A stretch of 64,000 nucleotides of DNA from an uncultured bacterium. GTDB lineage: Bacteria; Bacillota; Clostridia; UBA1381. The notes beneath the pieces were generated by a model, which saw only the letters and a list, made by a program, of their open reading frames with translations, searched no databases and was not told the origin of the DNA. The position numbers were made by a program, and so were the translations under genes. The stretch's first letter is position 1, and the number at the start of each line of letters is the position of its first letter. Shown here in pieces: positions 32,308 to 40,069 of the stretch. The stretch is taken from the NCBI GenBank assembly GCA_905215805.1, contig CAJMRL010000012.1, positions 1 to 64,000 on the forward strand, given 5' to 3'.

Positions 32308-33906
32308 ATGGACATTTACAAAATCAAGGAAATCAACTACAAAAATGCCGGCGACGCCTGCCGTATGTGGCTCGGCGATATAAACGGTGACGGCATTATG
32401 GAGATCGTCATGGTACAGCCGGACGGCGGATTTGACGACAGATTCTATCCGCACAGCGTACAGTGCGCAACAGCGTTTGACCTTGATGGAAACATGCTTT
32501 GGCAGATAGGAGAGCCTGATCCGGAGGTGCATGGCAGCGGATCGGATATCCCGGCTCAGATATACGATATTGACCGCGACGGCAATAATGAGTTTATATG
32601 CGTAATGAATGATGAGCTTTGTATATTTGACGGTAAAACAGGAGAGCTTAAAGAAAAGCATGGGCTTCCGGATAAGGATGCGCACGATTGTATAATCATA
32701 GCGGACCTTGAGGGTACAGGCTATGCTCAGAACATCATAGTTAAAAACAGATACAGAAAGCTATGGGCGCTCGATAGGAATTACGAGGTCATGTGGACCT
32801 TTGAGGGGGATGTGGGACATTATCCCTGGGTATACGACCTGAACCGTGACGGCTGTGATGAGGTGATAGCCGGATATACGGTGCTTGACGCATCCGGCAA
32901 GCCTATGTGGAGAATTGACATGGAGGATCATGCGGATTGTATTTGGGTAGGAGACCTGATGCAGAACGGACAGCCGCTCGTGATGGTCGGAGGCGCCGAT
33001 ACCACTGCATATACCGCTGACGGAAGGCTTGTATGGAGATTTACAGATACGGTTGAGTCTCAGAACATAGCTCCCGGTAAGTTTATCTTGGGAAAGAGAG
33101 GACTTCAGATAGCGGGGCTTGACAGAATCGTTCGAGTTGGAGATAACGGCAAGGACGGCATTTTTCTTTTCGACTGTAACGCTAATCCTCTTTATAAGGA
33201 GGACAGAAAGTCGATAGGCTGGTCCACGATAGTAACTGTCATGCACGGCTTTACAAGGAGTGCGCAGGATTATATACTTGCCTACAGACGCGGCGGCGGA
33301 CTTACCGGAGGAGTGTATGACGGAGAGATGAATTGCCTTCTTGAGCTGCCGTATGACGGGCATTGCATGTGGGCGGATCTGACCGGAGACGGACTTTCTC
33401 AGCTTTTGCTTTATAACGGCGAAAAGATAACGATTTATTCTACAGAGCAGACCGACCTTTTAAAGCCTGCTATAAATTCGCCAAGACCACAGCCTAAGCG
33501 TTTGTATAACTGGACACGTTATTGGGGAAGCGAAATTGAGCCTGAGCGCTATGCAGTGGGATATGTTACCGGTGATTTTGAAAATTGTGATATAAAGAAA
33601 TGGGCGCAGAGCTGCAATAATGATGAAAATATTACTATAGCGGATTTTGCGGTGCTGCTTGTGAATGCGCTTGGTCTTAAGGCATATTATACGGAGAATT
33701 TTAAGGACGTGCTTTCATGCGATTATTTTGTTAAGGCAGCCGGTATTATAAAGGCGCTCGGCATTATAGAGGGCGATACACTTGAGCCGGACAGCTATGT
33801 GAGCATAGAGGATGCAAATAAGATGCTTGATAAGGCAGGAGCAAAGAAGAGGATAGACGGCGATGGTTTTGTTACCATGAATATGGCGGCAAGGGTGTTT
33901 GAATAA
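32308..33906 (+). CDS. Cytoplasmic PL11-like rhamnogalacturonan lyase propeller with SLH-like tail
   Basis: A 532-residue protein. Residues ~15-410 are a beta-propeller with repeated calcium-loop motifs (GDINGDGIMEIV, YDIDRDGNNEFI, YDLNRDGCDEVI, ADLTGDGLSQLL) as in PL11 rhamnogalacturonan lyases (YesW/YesX), but somewhat shorter. Residues ~435-532 look like one to two degenerate S-layer-homology repeats (ITIADFAVLLVNALGL, NFKDV, AAGIIKALGIIEGD, VSIEDANKML). There is no signal peptide, and a TAA codon directly before ATG 32308 rules out an N-terminal extension. A surface-type tail on a cytoplasmic protein is odd. Context (importer and GH105) supports pectin use; the exact activity is inferred. 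Confidence 0.65.
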   Translation: MDIYKIKEINYKNAGDACRMWLGDINGDGIMEIVMVQPDGGFDDRFYPHSVQCATAFDLDGNMLWQIGEPDPEVHGSGSDIPAQIYDIDRDGNNEFICVMNDELCIFDGKTGELKEKHGLPDKDAHDCIIIADLEGTGYAQNIIVKNRYRKLWALDRNYEVMWTFEGDVGHYPWVYDLNRDGCDEVIAGYTVLDASGKPMWRIDMEDHADCIWVGDLMQNGQPLVMVGGADTTAYTADGRLVWRFTDTVESQNIAPGKFILGKRGLQIAGLDRIVRVGDNGKDGIFLFDCNANPLYKEDRKSIGWSTIVTVMHGFTRSAQDYILAYRRGGGLTGGVYDGEMNCLLELPYDGHCMWADLTGDGLSQLLLYNGEKITIYSTEQTDLLKPAINSPRPQPKRLYNWTRYWGSEIEPERYAVGYVTGDFENCDIKKWAQSCNNDENITIADFAVLLVNALGLKAYYTENFKDVLSCDYFVKAAGIIKALGIIEGDTLEPDSYVSIEDANKMLDKAGAKKRIDGDGFVTMNMAARVFE

Positions 33907-33922
33907 ATATTTTTCGGTATAC

Positions 33923-33951
33923 TTGATTTTATAGCGGTTATATGATAAAAT
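33923..33951 (+). promoter_or_regulatory. Promoter of the third Rpn gene
   Basis: TTGATT (33923-33928), 17-nt spacer, TAAAAT (33946-33951), with the ATGATAAAATA surroundings shared by all three Rpn copies. Confidence 0.6.
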
Positions 33952-33980
33952 AGGTATAGCGGAACGGAGGATATCTACAT

Positions 33981-34922
33981 ATGAAAACAGAAAACAGTCT
34001 TGCGAAAAATCTTTCTGCTGCCGATAATAAAGCAGCCCTTGACGCATCTTGCAAGCGTCTGCTTGCTAATAAGATTATTCTTGCATGGATTTTAAAGGAA
34101 TGCACAGAAGAATATAAAAATTGCAGCGTTGATGATATTGCTGAAAAATATATTGAGGGAACACCGCAGATAGCTCAGACATCTGTTCACAGAAATGAAA
34201 AAAGCGGTGAAAATATAGATGGACTTAATACTGAGGACAGCAGTATTACAGAAGGTACGGTTACATACGATATTCGTTTTGGGGCTGTAGTTCCGAATAC
34301 AGACGATAAAATACATTTAATTATTAATATAGAAGCGCAGAATGATTTTTATCCGGGATATCCTTTAATAAAACGCGGTATATATTATTGCAGCAGAATG
34401 ATTTCATCACAGTATGAAACATATTTTACCGAATCCCATTATGAGAATATACGTAAGGTATATTCAATATGGATATGCACGAGACCTCCGGAAAGTAAAA
34501 AGAATACGATTATGCAGTATTCTATAAAGGAAACGAGCATAATCGGAAATGCTCCGGAAAAAGAAAAGAATTATGATTTGCTTACAGCTGTTATGATATG
34601 CCTGGGTGATGAGAACGGTAAAAATTATGACGGGATAATAAAGCTTTTAGAAGTTCTGCTTTCATCAGATAAAAAACCCGAAGAGAAAAAGAGTATATTA
34701 CAGAATGATTTTGAAATAAAAATGACAAAAACATTGGAAAGCGAGGTGTCTATAATGTGTAATATCAGTAAAGGTGTAGAAGAACAAGGAATTGAAAAAG
34801 GTCAGATTAGTTTAATAAAGAACCTTATGAAAAATATGCAGTGGACACTTGAGCAGGCGATGACGGCGGCAGGCCTTACAAAAGAAGAGCAGGAAAAATA
34901 TTCAGAGATACTAAAAAAATAA
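33981..34922 (+). CDS. Rpn-family nuclease / putative transposase
   Basis: A 313-residue PD-(D/E)XK-type protein, closely similar over its whole length to the copy at 5533-6513: KAALDASCKRLLANKIILAWIL at the N-terminus, VTYDIRF ... INIEAQNDF catalytic core, YPLIKRGIYYCSRM. Here the C-terminal repeat has contracted to a single GIEKG, so the protein is about a dozen residues shorter. ATG 33981 follows CGGAGG. Three members within 32 kb suggest recent duplication or movement inside the genome. Confidence 0.87.
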   Translation: MKTENSLAKNLSAADNKAALDASCKRLLANKIILAWILKECTEEYKNCSVDDIAEKYIEGTPQIAQTSVHRNEKSGENIDGLNTEDSSITEGTVTYDIRFGAVVPNTDDKIHLIINIEAQNDFYPGYPLIKRGIYYCSRMISSQYETYFTESHYENIRKVYSIWICTRPPESKKNTIMQYSIKETSIIGNAPEKEKNYDLLTAVMICLGDENGKNYDGIIKLLEVLLSSDKKPEEKKSILQNDFEIKMTKTLESEVSIMCNISKGVEEQGIEKGQISLIKNLMKNMQWTLEQAMTAAGLTKEEQEKYSEILKK

Positions 34923-34958
34923 GGCGATACTTAACGGTTAGCCGATATATGATTATAG

Positions 34959-35000
34959 AGTGACCGCCATAGTTAATATATAGTGGCGGTTACTTTTTTA
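34959..35000 (+). terminator. Intrinsic terminator of the third Rpn gene
   Basis: AGTGACCGCCA pairs with TGGCGGTTACT (one G-U) and is followed by TTTTTT. Confidence 0.85.
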
Positions 35001-35026
35001 ATATAAATTTTATAATGAGGTGTAAT

Positions 35027-35902
35027 ATGCAGTGCAACATATGCCCGCGCAGATGCGGAGCTGACCGGGAAAACGGCAGCCTTGGGTTTTGCGGCGCATC
35101 GAATAAAATCAGAATAGCAAGAGCAGCTCTGCATTTTTGGGAAGAGCCATGCCTGAGCGGTGCAAACGGCGCGGGAACGGTATTTTTTTCTCATTGCAAT
35201 ATGAAATGTGTATACTGCCAAAATTACCGCATAAGCACAAGAGGCGCGGGGCATGAGGTGAGTATCGGAGATCTTGCGGAAATTTTTCTTGATCTGCAAA
35301 GCCGGGGCGCAAATAATATTGACCTCGTAACTCCCACGCACTATGCTTTGGATATTGCAGAGGCAGTCAAAAAAGCAAAAAACAGCGGGCTGCATATACC
35401 GGTGCTCTATAACTGCGGCGGTTATGAATCGGTTGAAACATTGAAACGTCTTGAAGGACTTATCGACATATATATGCCTGATATGAAATATTACAGGGAT
35501 AAATATGCAATGAAATATTCATCTGCTCCAAAATATTTTGAAACGGCATGCGCCGCTCTTGAGGAAATGTACAGGCAGACGGGCGCGGTCGTTTTGGATA
35601 AAAACGGCATAATGCAAAGCGGCGTTATCGTGCGTCATATGATGCTGCCGGGGCTTATGCTCGATACAAAGAAAATTATGGATTATCTGTTTGATACTTA
35701 TGGAAATAACATTTATATAAGTCTTATGAGTCAGTATACGCCGCTTAAAAATGTTGAGCGCTTTCCTGAGTTAAACAGGAAGATAGATATGAAAAAATAT
35801 AATTCCATAGTGGATTACTGCATGAACAGGGGTATGGAAAATGTGTTCATACAGGAGGGCTCCGCTGCAAAGGAGAGCTTTATCCCCTGTTTTGAAGAAT
35901 AA
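35027..35902 (+). CDS. Radical SAM protein (PflX/COG1313 type)
   Basis: A 291-residue cytoplasmic protein with the radical-SAM cluster motif CNMKCVYC (Cys57, 61, 64) and additional N-terminal cysteines (CNICPRRCG, FCG) as in PflX-like, pyruvate-formate-lyase-activase-related proteins. The substrate of this subgroup is not established. ATG 35027 is preferred because GAGGTG lies just before it; the ATG at 35015 has no site. It is a single gene between two terminators. Confidence 0.8.
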   Translation: MQCNICPRRCGADRENGSLGFCGASNKIRIARAALHFWEEPCLSGANGAGTVFFSHCNMKCVYCQNYRISTRGAGHEVSIGDLAEIFLDLQSRGANNIDLVTPTHYALDIAEAVKKAKNSGLHIPVLYNCGGYESVETLKRLEGLIDIYMPDMKYYRDKYAMKYSSAPKYFETACAALEEMYRQTGAVVLDKNGIMQSGVIVRHMMLPGLMLDTKKIMDYLFDTYGNNIYISLMSQYTPLKNVERFPELNRKIDMKKYNSIVDYCMNRGMENVFIQEGSAAKESFIPCFEE

Positions 35903-35914
35903 TAAGAAGCTAAT

Positions 35915-35963
35915 AGGGGCTGCCGCTTTAAATGTTCTGCGCTAAAAGCGACAGCCCCTGTTT
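35915..35963. terminator. Bidirectional terminator, gene-end element family
   Basis: AGGGGCTGCCGCTTT pairs with AAAGCGACAGCCCCT around the loop AAATGTTCTGCGCTA; GTTT follows. Located between convergent genes. The arms match the dispersed family (GGGCTGYCGCTTT). Confidence 0.85.
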
Positions 35964-35964
35964 A

Positions 35965-36456
35965 TTATATATCCAGCTGCATTATGTAATCGTCCATCAC
36001 AAATTCGTTTCCTATATCGGTAACGACCGAATCGATTTGTTTAAAGCCCTTTGCACGATATACGTCAAGACTGTGTGTATTATACTTGTTGCAGGTCAAA
36101 TATACGGCGTTTTTTCCGTTTTCCTTCGCAAAATCCACTGCCTGCTTCAAAAGCTTGGAAGCAAGTCCTCTTCCTCTGAAGTCCTTTCTCAGATAAAGCT
36201 TGCTCAAAAATACTCTATCTTCCTCAGGCTTTACGCCGCAATAGCCTATAAGCTCGTTATTTTCATAGGCGAGATAGTATGTGTAATGATCGTTTTCTAT
36301 AGCGTTCTTTATCGCCCGCTTGCTTTGGAACATATCGACCATGTAATCTATTTGCTCCAAGGAAAGGAGCGAAGAAAAATATTCATGCCATATCTCTGAC
36401 GCCAAGGCAGAGAGCGAATCAAGCTCGTCCTCTGTCGTGCATATTTTTATCTCCAT
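35965..36456 (-). CDS. GNAT-family N-acetyltransferase
   Basis: A 163-residue acetyltransferase. The acetyl-CoA-binding segment is LSKLYLRKDFRGRGLASKLLKQA (V/L-x-x-x-x-R-G-x-G-x-A pattern), and the fold ends with NTHSLDVYRAKGFKQI. Its acceptor is unknown. Its ATG lies 1 nt after the stop of the DtxR-type gene, whose 3' end contains its ribosome site, so it is the second gene of that operon and is probably controlled by the same metal-responsive promoter. Confidence 0.85.
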   Translation of the reverse strand: MEIKICTTEDELDSLSALASEIWHEYFSSLLSLEQIDYMVDMFQSKRAIKNAIENDHYTYYLAYENNELIGYCGVKPEEDRVFLSKLYLRKDFRGRGLASKLLKQAVDFAKENGKNAVYLTCNKYNTHSLDVYRAKGFKQIDSVVTDIGNEFVMDDYIMQLDI

Positions 36457-36457
36457 C

Positions 36458-36838
36458 TTATGCCTCCTCCTTTTGTACCTCTGCGAGAGCTTTTTTTATA
36501 ATATCAAAGGTCTCCGGACTTATCACATGCTCCATTCTGCAGGCGTCACGCTGTGCGGTATCCTCGCTTACTCCGAGAGATATAAGATATTTGGAAAGGA
36601 CCTTATGGCGTTCGTATATACTTTCGGCTATTTCACTGCCCTTTTCGGTAAGCAGTATCATTCCGTTGGGGTCATATGTAATATAATCGTTTTCCTTAAG
36701 CAATGAAACGGCTCTTGAAACGCTGGGCTTTGAATATCCCAGTTCATGGGCAATGTCGATAGAACGTACATAGCCGAAACGGTTCTTTAGAATAAGTATT
36801 GTTTCAAGATACATTTCGCCGGATTCATGCAATTCCAT
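36458..36838 (-). CDS. DtxR/MntR-family metal-dependent transcriptional regulator
   Basis: A 126-residue repressor. Residues 1-60 are the winged helix (MYLETILIL, RSIDIAHELGYSKPSVSRAVSLL), and 60-120 the metal-binding dimerisation domain with His, Glu, Asp and Cys ligands (HKVLSKYLISLGVSEDTAQRDACRMEHVISPE). It lacks the SH3 domain of DtxR proper, like MntR. GGAGG precedes the ATG. An inverted repeat overlapping its own -10 box (36883-36916) suggests autoregulation by Mn or Fe. It is co-transcribed with the GNAT gene; the MATE gene lies just upstream on the same strand. Confidence 0.9.
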   Translation of the reverse strand: MELHESGEMYLETILILKNRFGYVRSIDIAHELGYSKPSVSRAVSLLKENDYITYDPNGMILLTEKGSEIAESIYERHKVLSKYLISLGVSEDTAQRDACRMEHVISPETFDIIKKALAEVQKEEA

Positions 36839-36882
36839 ACAGTTACCTCCTTTGCTGATTGAATTTACATAATAGAACTATA

Positions 36883-36927
36883 GTTAGTCTATGAAACTAT
36901 TATATCATAAACTAACTGCAATTTCAA
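36883..36927 (-). promoter_or_regulatory. Promoter and operator of the DtxR-type gene
   Basis: Minus strand: TTGAAA (36922-36927), 17-nt spacer, TATAAT (36899-36904). A 12-bp inverted repeat GTTAGTYTATGA / TCATARACTAAC (36883-36894 and 36905-36916, 10-nt centre, one mismatch) covers the -10 box. This is the position expected for a repressor site bound by the gene's own product. Confidence 0.75.
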
Positions 36928-36937
36928 TAGCGATCTT

Positions 36938-38290
36938 TTATTTATCTTTAATTTTTCTGTAAACAGTGAAGATCATAGTGATAAAGCATGCGGTGCCGCC
37001 GATGACGTTTGAAACCGGCTCGGCTATAAAGACTCCGTCAACCCCAAACCAATACGGCAGAATAATAGTTAACGGAATAACTATAAATACCTTTCTGAGC
37101 AGTGAAAAAATAATAGCCTGCTTTGTTTTTCCGAGTCCGGTAAATACTGATTGTCCGGTAAACTGCAATGCCATAAATACAAAACCAAAGAAGTATATAT
37201 GCAGCGGACGTACGCCTGCCTCTATTACATTCGCGTCGCCGCTGAACATACCGAGAAACTGTCTTGCAAATAATATGACCGCTATCCACATAACTCCGGT
37301 ATAGATGATGAGCACTGCCGCGCTGTCGCGTATAGCCGCTTTTACGCGCTTTCCGCAGCCTGCTCCGTAATTAAAGCCGATGACCGGCTGGATTCCGTTG
37401 GTCATTCCCATTACAGGCATCTGCACAACGTCCCGCACTGAGCTTATGATAGTCATTATAGCTATGTACAAATCGCCGCCCCAGACCGAAAGCGTGGAAT
37501 TGCATACGGTCGTAACGGCGCTGTTTGTCGCTGCCATTATAAAGCCGGACATACCGAGGGTATTTATTTTAATAATGCGCTTTTTCTGAGGGCGCATTGC
37601 CGATACGCTTAATTTTATGAGCGTGCGTTTTCCGGTCAGAAACAGCACAGTCCAAACGGCAGAGGCAAGCTGTGAAATAACTGTGGCCAAAGCCGCCCCT
37701 TTTACTCCCATTCCAAATACAAAAATAAAAAGAGGGTCCAGAACGATATTTAAGACCGCGCCTATAATAACGGTGAACATTCCGGTTTTGGCAAATCCCT
37801 GAGCATTTATAAAGCTGTTTAGCCCCAATGATATCATAACGAATATTGTTCCGGCGGCGTATATGTTCATATAGTCCTTAGCGTACGGAAGCGTTTCATT
37901 ACTCGCGCCTAAAAGCCTTAAAAGCGGCTCCTCAAATGCATATATCAATATAGTTATGGCTGCTCCGTAAATAAGCAGCAAAAGGAAGGAGTTTCCCAAA
38001 AGTAATTTTGTTTCACGCTCGTCTCCCCTGCCTCGGGCTATAGAAAACAGCGGCGCGCCTCCGCTGCTTATTAAATTTGCAAATGCCATGACAACAGTTA
38101 TAAGCGGCAGACATACTCCCAGACCTGTAAGTGCGTTTGTAGCATCCGCACCCATGCGTCCTATGTATATTCGGTCTACAACATTATAAAGCACATTGAT
38201 AAATTGAGCTACCATCATGGGGATGGCTATGCGCATAATATTGCCTATAACCGAGCCTTTTGAAAAATCATTTGTATCGTTTTGCTTCAA
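36938..38290 (-). CDS. MATE-family multidrug/cation efflux transporter
   Basis: A 450-residue membrane protein with 12 predicted helices in two MatE repeats (PMMVAQFINVLYNVVDRIYIG in the first; QPVIGFNYGAG in the second). It exchanges Na+ or H+ for drugs or metabolites. TTG 38290 is the start; AGAGGCGAG is upstream and no ATG lies close. It ends about 30 nt before the DtxR-type promoter on the same strand, so the two may be functionally linked but have separate promoters. Confidence 0.92.
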   Translation of the reverse strand: MKQNDTNDFSKGSVIGNIMRIAIPMMVAQFINVLYNVVDRIYIGRMGADATNALTGLGVCLPLITVVMAFANLISSGGAPLFSIARGRGDERETKLLLGNSFLLLLIYGAAITILIYAFEEPLLRLLGASNETLPYAKDYMNIYAAGTIFVMISLGLNSFINAQGFAKTGMFTVIIGAVLNIVLDPLFIFVFGMGVKGAALATVISQLASAVWTVLFLTGKRTLIKLSVSAMRPQKKRIIKINTLGMSGFIMAATNSAVTTVCNSTLSVWGGDLYIAIMTIISSVRDVVQMPVMGMTNGIQPVIGFNYGAGCGKRVKAAIRDSAAVLIIYTGVMWIAVILFARQFLGMFSGDANVIEAGVRPLHIYFFGFVFMALQFTGQSVFTGLGKTKQAIIFSLLRKVFIVIPLTIILPYWFGVDGVFIAEPVSNVIGGTACFITMIFTVYRKIKDK

Positions 38291-38339
38291 TTTCTCTCGC
38301 CTCTTTCAAATTTATACATATCATATCTTCATATTTAAT

Positions 38340-38368
38340 ATTATAGTAAAAAAATAAATTGTTGTCAA
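38340..38368 (-). promoter_or_regulatory. Promoter of the MATE gene
   Basis: Minus strand: TTGACA (38363-38368), 17-nt spacer, TATAAT (38340-38345). Confidence 0.7.
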
Positions 38369-38385
38369 TACGGGGGGATTCATTT

Positions 38386-38637
38386 ATGTTCAGAGCCATG
38401 AAGCTTAGGCAGAAAGAAGTTATAAATATAACGGACGCAAGACGACTGGGATTTGTTCATGACGTAGAGATAAACGAGAACGACGGCTCTTTGGAGGCGA
38501 TAATCGTACCGCGCCGCCGGCTGTTCGGCAGAATCTTCGGAGGCGAGTATATCATACCTTGGGACTGCATAGAGGTATCGGGAAAGGATGTTGTACTCGT
38601 AAGACTGTATGAGGGGATGAGTGTGAAAGATAAATAA
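38386..38637 (+). CDS. YlmC/YmxH-family PRC-barrel protein
   Basis: An 83-residue protein of the small PRC-barrel family that includes B. subtilis YlmC and YmxH, associated with sporulation in Clostridia. It shows the family pattern: MKLRQKEVINI, GFVHDVEI, then IIPWDCI and a final VRL. ATG 38386 follows CGGGGGG. Molecular function is not established. No terminator is visible before the nrdR promoter. Confidence 0.85.
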   Translation: MFRAMKLRQKEVINITDARRLGFVHDVEINENDGSLEAIIVPRRRLFGRIFGGEYIIPWDCIEVSGKDVVLVRLYEGMSVKDK

Positions 38638-38690
38638 TAGAAATATAGTGCGTATTTATTTTTATCCGCAGTAAGACAGCGCTTTTTCTA

Positions 38691-38720
38691 TTGACATAGT
38701 TTATAAATACGTGGTATAAT
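38691..38720 (+). promoter_or_regulatory. Promoter of the nrdR operon
   Basis: TTGACA (38691-38696), 18-nt spacer ending in TGG (extended -10), TATAAT (38715-38720). Confidence 0.75.
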
Positions 38721-38763
38721 TAAGATGTAGATTATTTATTAAATTATACAAGGAGGGAGAAAT

Positions 38764-39219
38764 ATGAAGTGTCCGTACTGCGGCTTTACGGAAAGCAAGG
38801 TAATCGATTCGCGTCCCACTGATGAAAGCTCGGCAATACGCCGCCGGAGGGAATGCCTTAAATGCGGAAAACGCTTTACGACTTACGAGAAGCTTGAATC
38901 GGTTTCTATTGTCGTGATAAAAAAGGATCTGTCCCGGCAGGAATTTGACAGAAACAAGATTTTAAAGGGAATTATAACGGCGTGTGAAAAGCGTCCGATC
39001 TCGCTTGCACAGATGGAGAAGGTTGCCGATGATATAGAAAGCGAGCTGTACCAGTCGATGGAACGTGAGGTTGATACCGCAACGATAGGAGAGAAGGTCA
39101 TGAAAAAGCTGCGGGAGCTGGACGATGTGGCATATGTGAGGTTCGCCTCGGTGTATAAGCGTTTTGACGATATAGAGACCTTTATGAAAGAACTTGAGGG
39201 AATGAAGAATGACAGATAA
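38764..39219 (+). CDS. nrdR: Transcriptional repressor NrdR
   Basis: A 151-residue repressor of ribonucleotide reductase genes. Residues 3-34 are the zinc ribbon (CPYCGF ... CLKCGKRFTTYE) with the RRRREC basic segment, and about 50-140 the ATP-cone that senses ATP/dATP. No nrd genes and no NrdR-box pair were seen in this window, so its targets lie elsewhere. First gene of a five-gene overlapping operon. Confidence 0.97.
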   Translation: MKCPYCGFTESKVIDSRPTDESSAIRRRRECLKCGKRFTTYEKLESVSIVVIKKDLSRQEFDRNKILKGIITACEKRPISLAQMEKVADDIESELYQSMEREVDTATIGEKVMKKLRELDDVAYVRFASVYKRFDDIETFMKELEGMKNDR

Positions 39220-40069
39220 GCTTTGCGATTTACATACTCATTCGACGGCGTCCGACGGAACTCTTGCTCCGTCGGAGCTTGCTTATGCGGCTAAAAAAGC
39301 CGGTCTTTGCGCTTGCGCTATTACAGACCATGATACGGTATCGGGCGTGGAGGAATTTATGAGCACATGCAAAGACGCCGGGATAGAGGGCATAGCCGGA
39401 GTGGAGCTGAGCGCCGAATTTACCGGAGAAATGCACATAGTGGGACTTTTTGTGGATTACAGGGATGAGAAGTTCAAAAACGATTTGTACAGGCTTGCAA
39501 ATGCAAGGGCGGTAAGAAATGAAAAAATGATAGCAAAATGCTGCGAAAACGGATTGCCTGTCACAAAAGAGGAGCTTTTAAAGCAAAAGGATGTTTCGGA
39601 TTTGAACAGCATAGGCAGACCTCATTTCGCTCACGCATTTTTGGAGCGCGGATATGTTAAGTCAAAGGATGAGGCGTTTGAGAAATATCTTGCAAAGGGC
39701 AAAAGCTGCTACTGCGAGAGGGAGCTTTATAAGCCGGAAAAATGTATTGAAATGATACACAGCGCCGGAGGGCTTGCGGTATTGGCGCATCCGGTGTATA
39801 TTTTGCGCGTGCGGTCCGGGCTTGAAGGAATCATAGAGGAGCTTAAGGACTATGGGCTTGACGCAATGGAATGCGTGTACAGCGAGCATGATAAGGAATT
39901 TACGGCGCTGTGCGAAGAGCTTTGCGCCCAATACGGACTTTTAAAAAGCGGCGGCAGCGATTTTCACGGCGCAAACAAGCCGTTGATTTCAATAGGTACG
40001 GGTTACGGGGATATAAGCGTACCGTATGAATTCGTTGAGGAAATGAAAAAGCGGAGGGACAGAAATTGA
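39209..40069 (+). CDS. PHP-domain phosphoesterase (YciV/RNase AM type)
   Basis: A 286-residue metal-dependent phosphoesterase with PHP motifs CDLHTHSTASDGT, ITDHDTVSG, AVLAHPV and GGSDFHG. E. coli YciV/TrpH dephosphorylates 3',5'-nucleoside bisphosphates and trims short 5' RNA ends. The start overlaps nrdR by 11 nt and the stop overlaps mnmE by 4 nt, which implies translational coupling. Confidence 0.9.
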   Translation: MTDKLCDLHTHSTASDGTLAPSELAYAAKKAGLCACAITDHDTVSGVEEFMSTCKDAGIEGIAGVELSAEFTGEMHIVGLFVDYRDEKFKNDLYRLANARAVRNEKMIAKCCENGLPVTKEELLKQKDVSDLNSIGRPHFAHAFLERGYVKSKDEAFEKYLAKGKSCYCERELYKPEKCIEMIHSAGGLAVLAHPVYILRVRSGLEGIIEELKDYGLDAMECVYSEHDKEFTALCEELCAQYGLLKSGGSDFHGANKPLISIGTGYGDISVPYEFVEEMKKRRDRN

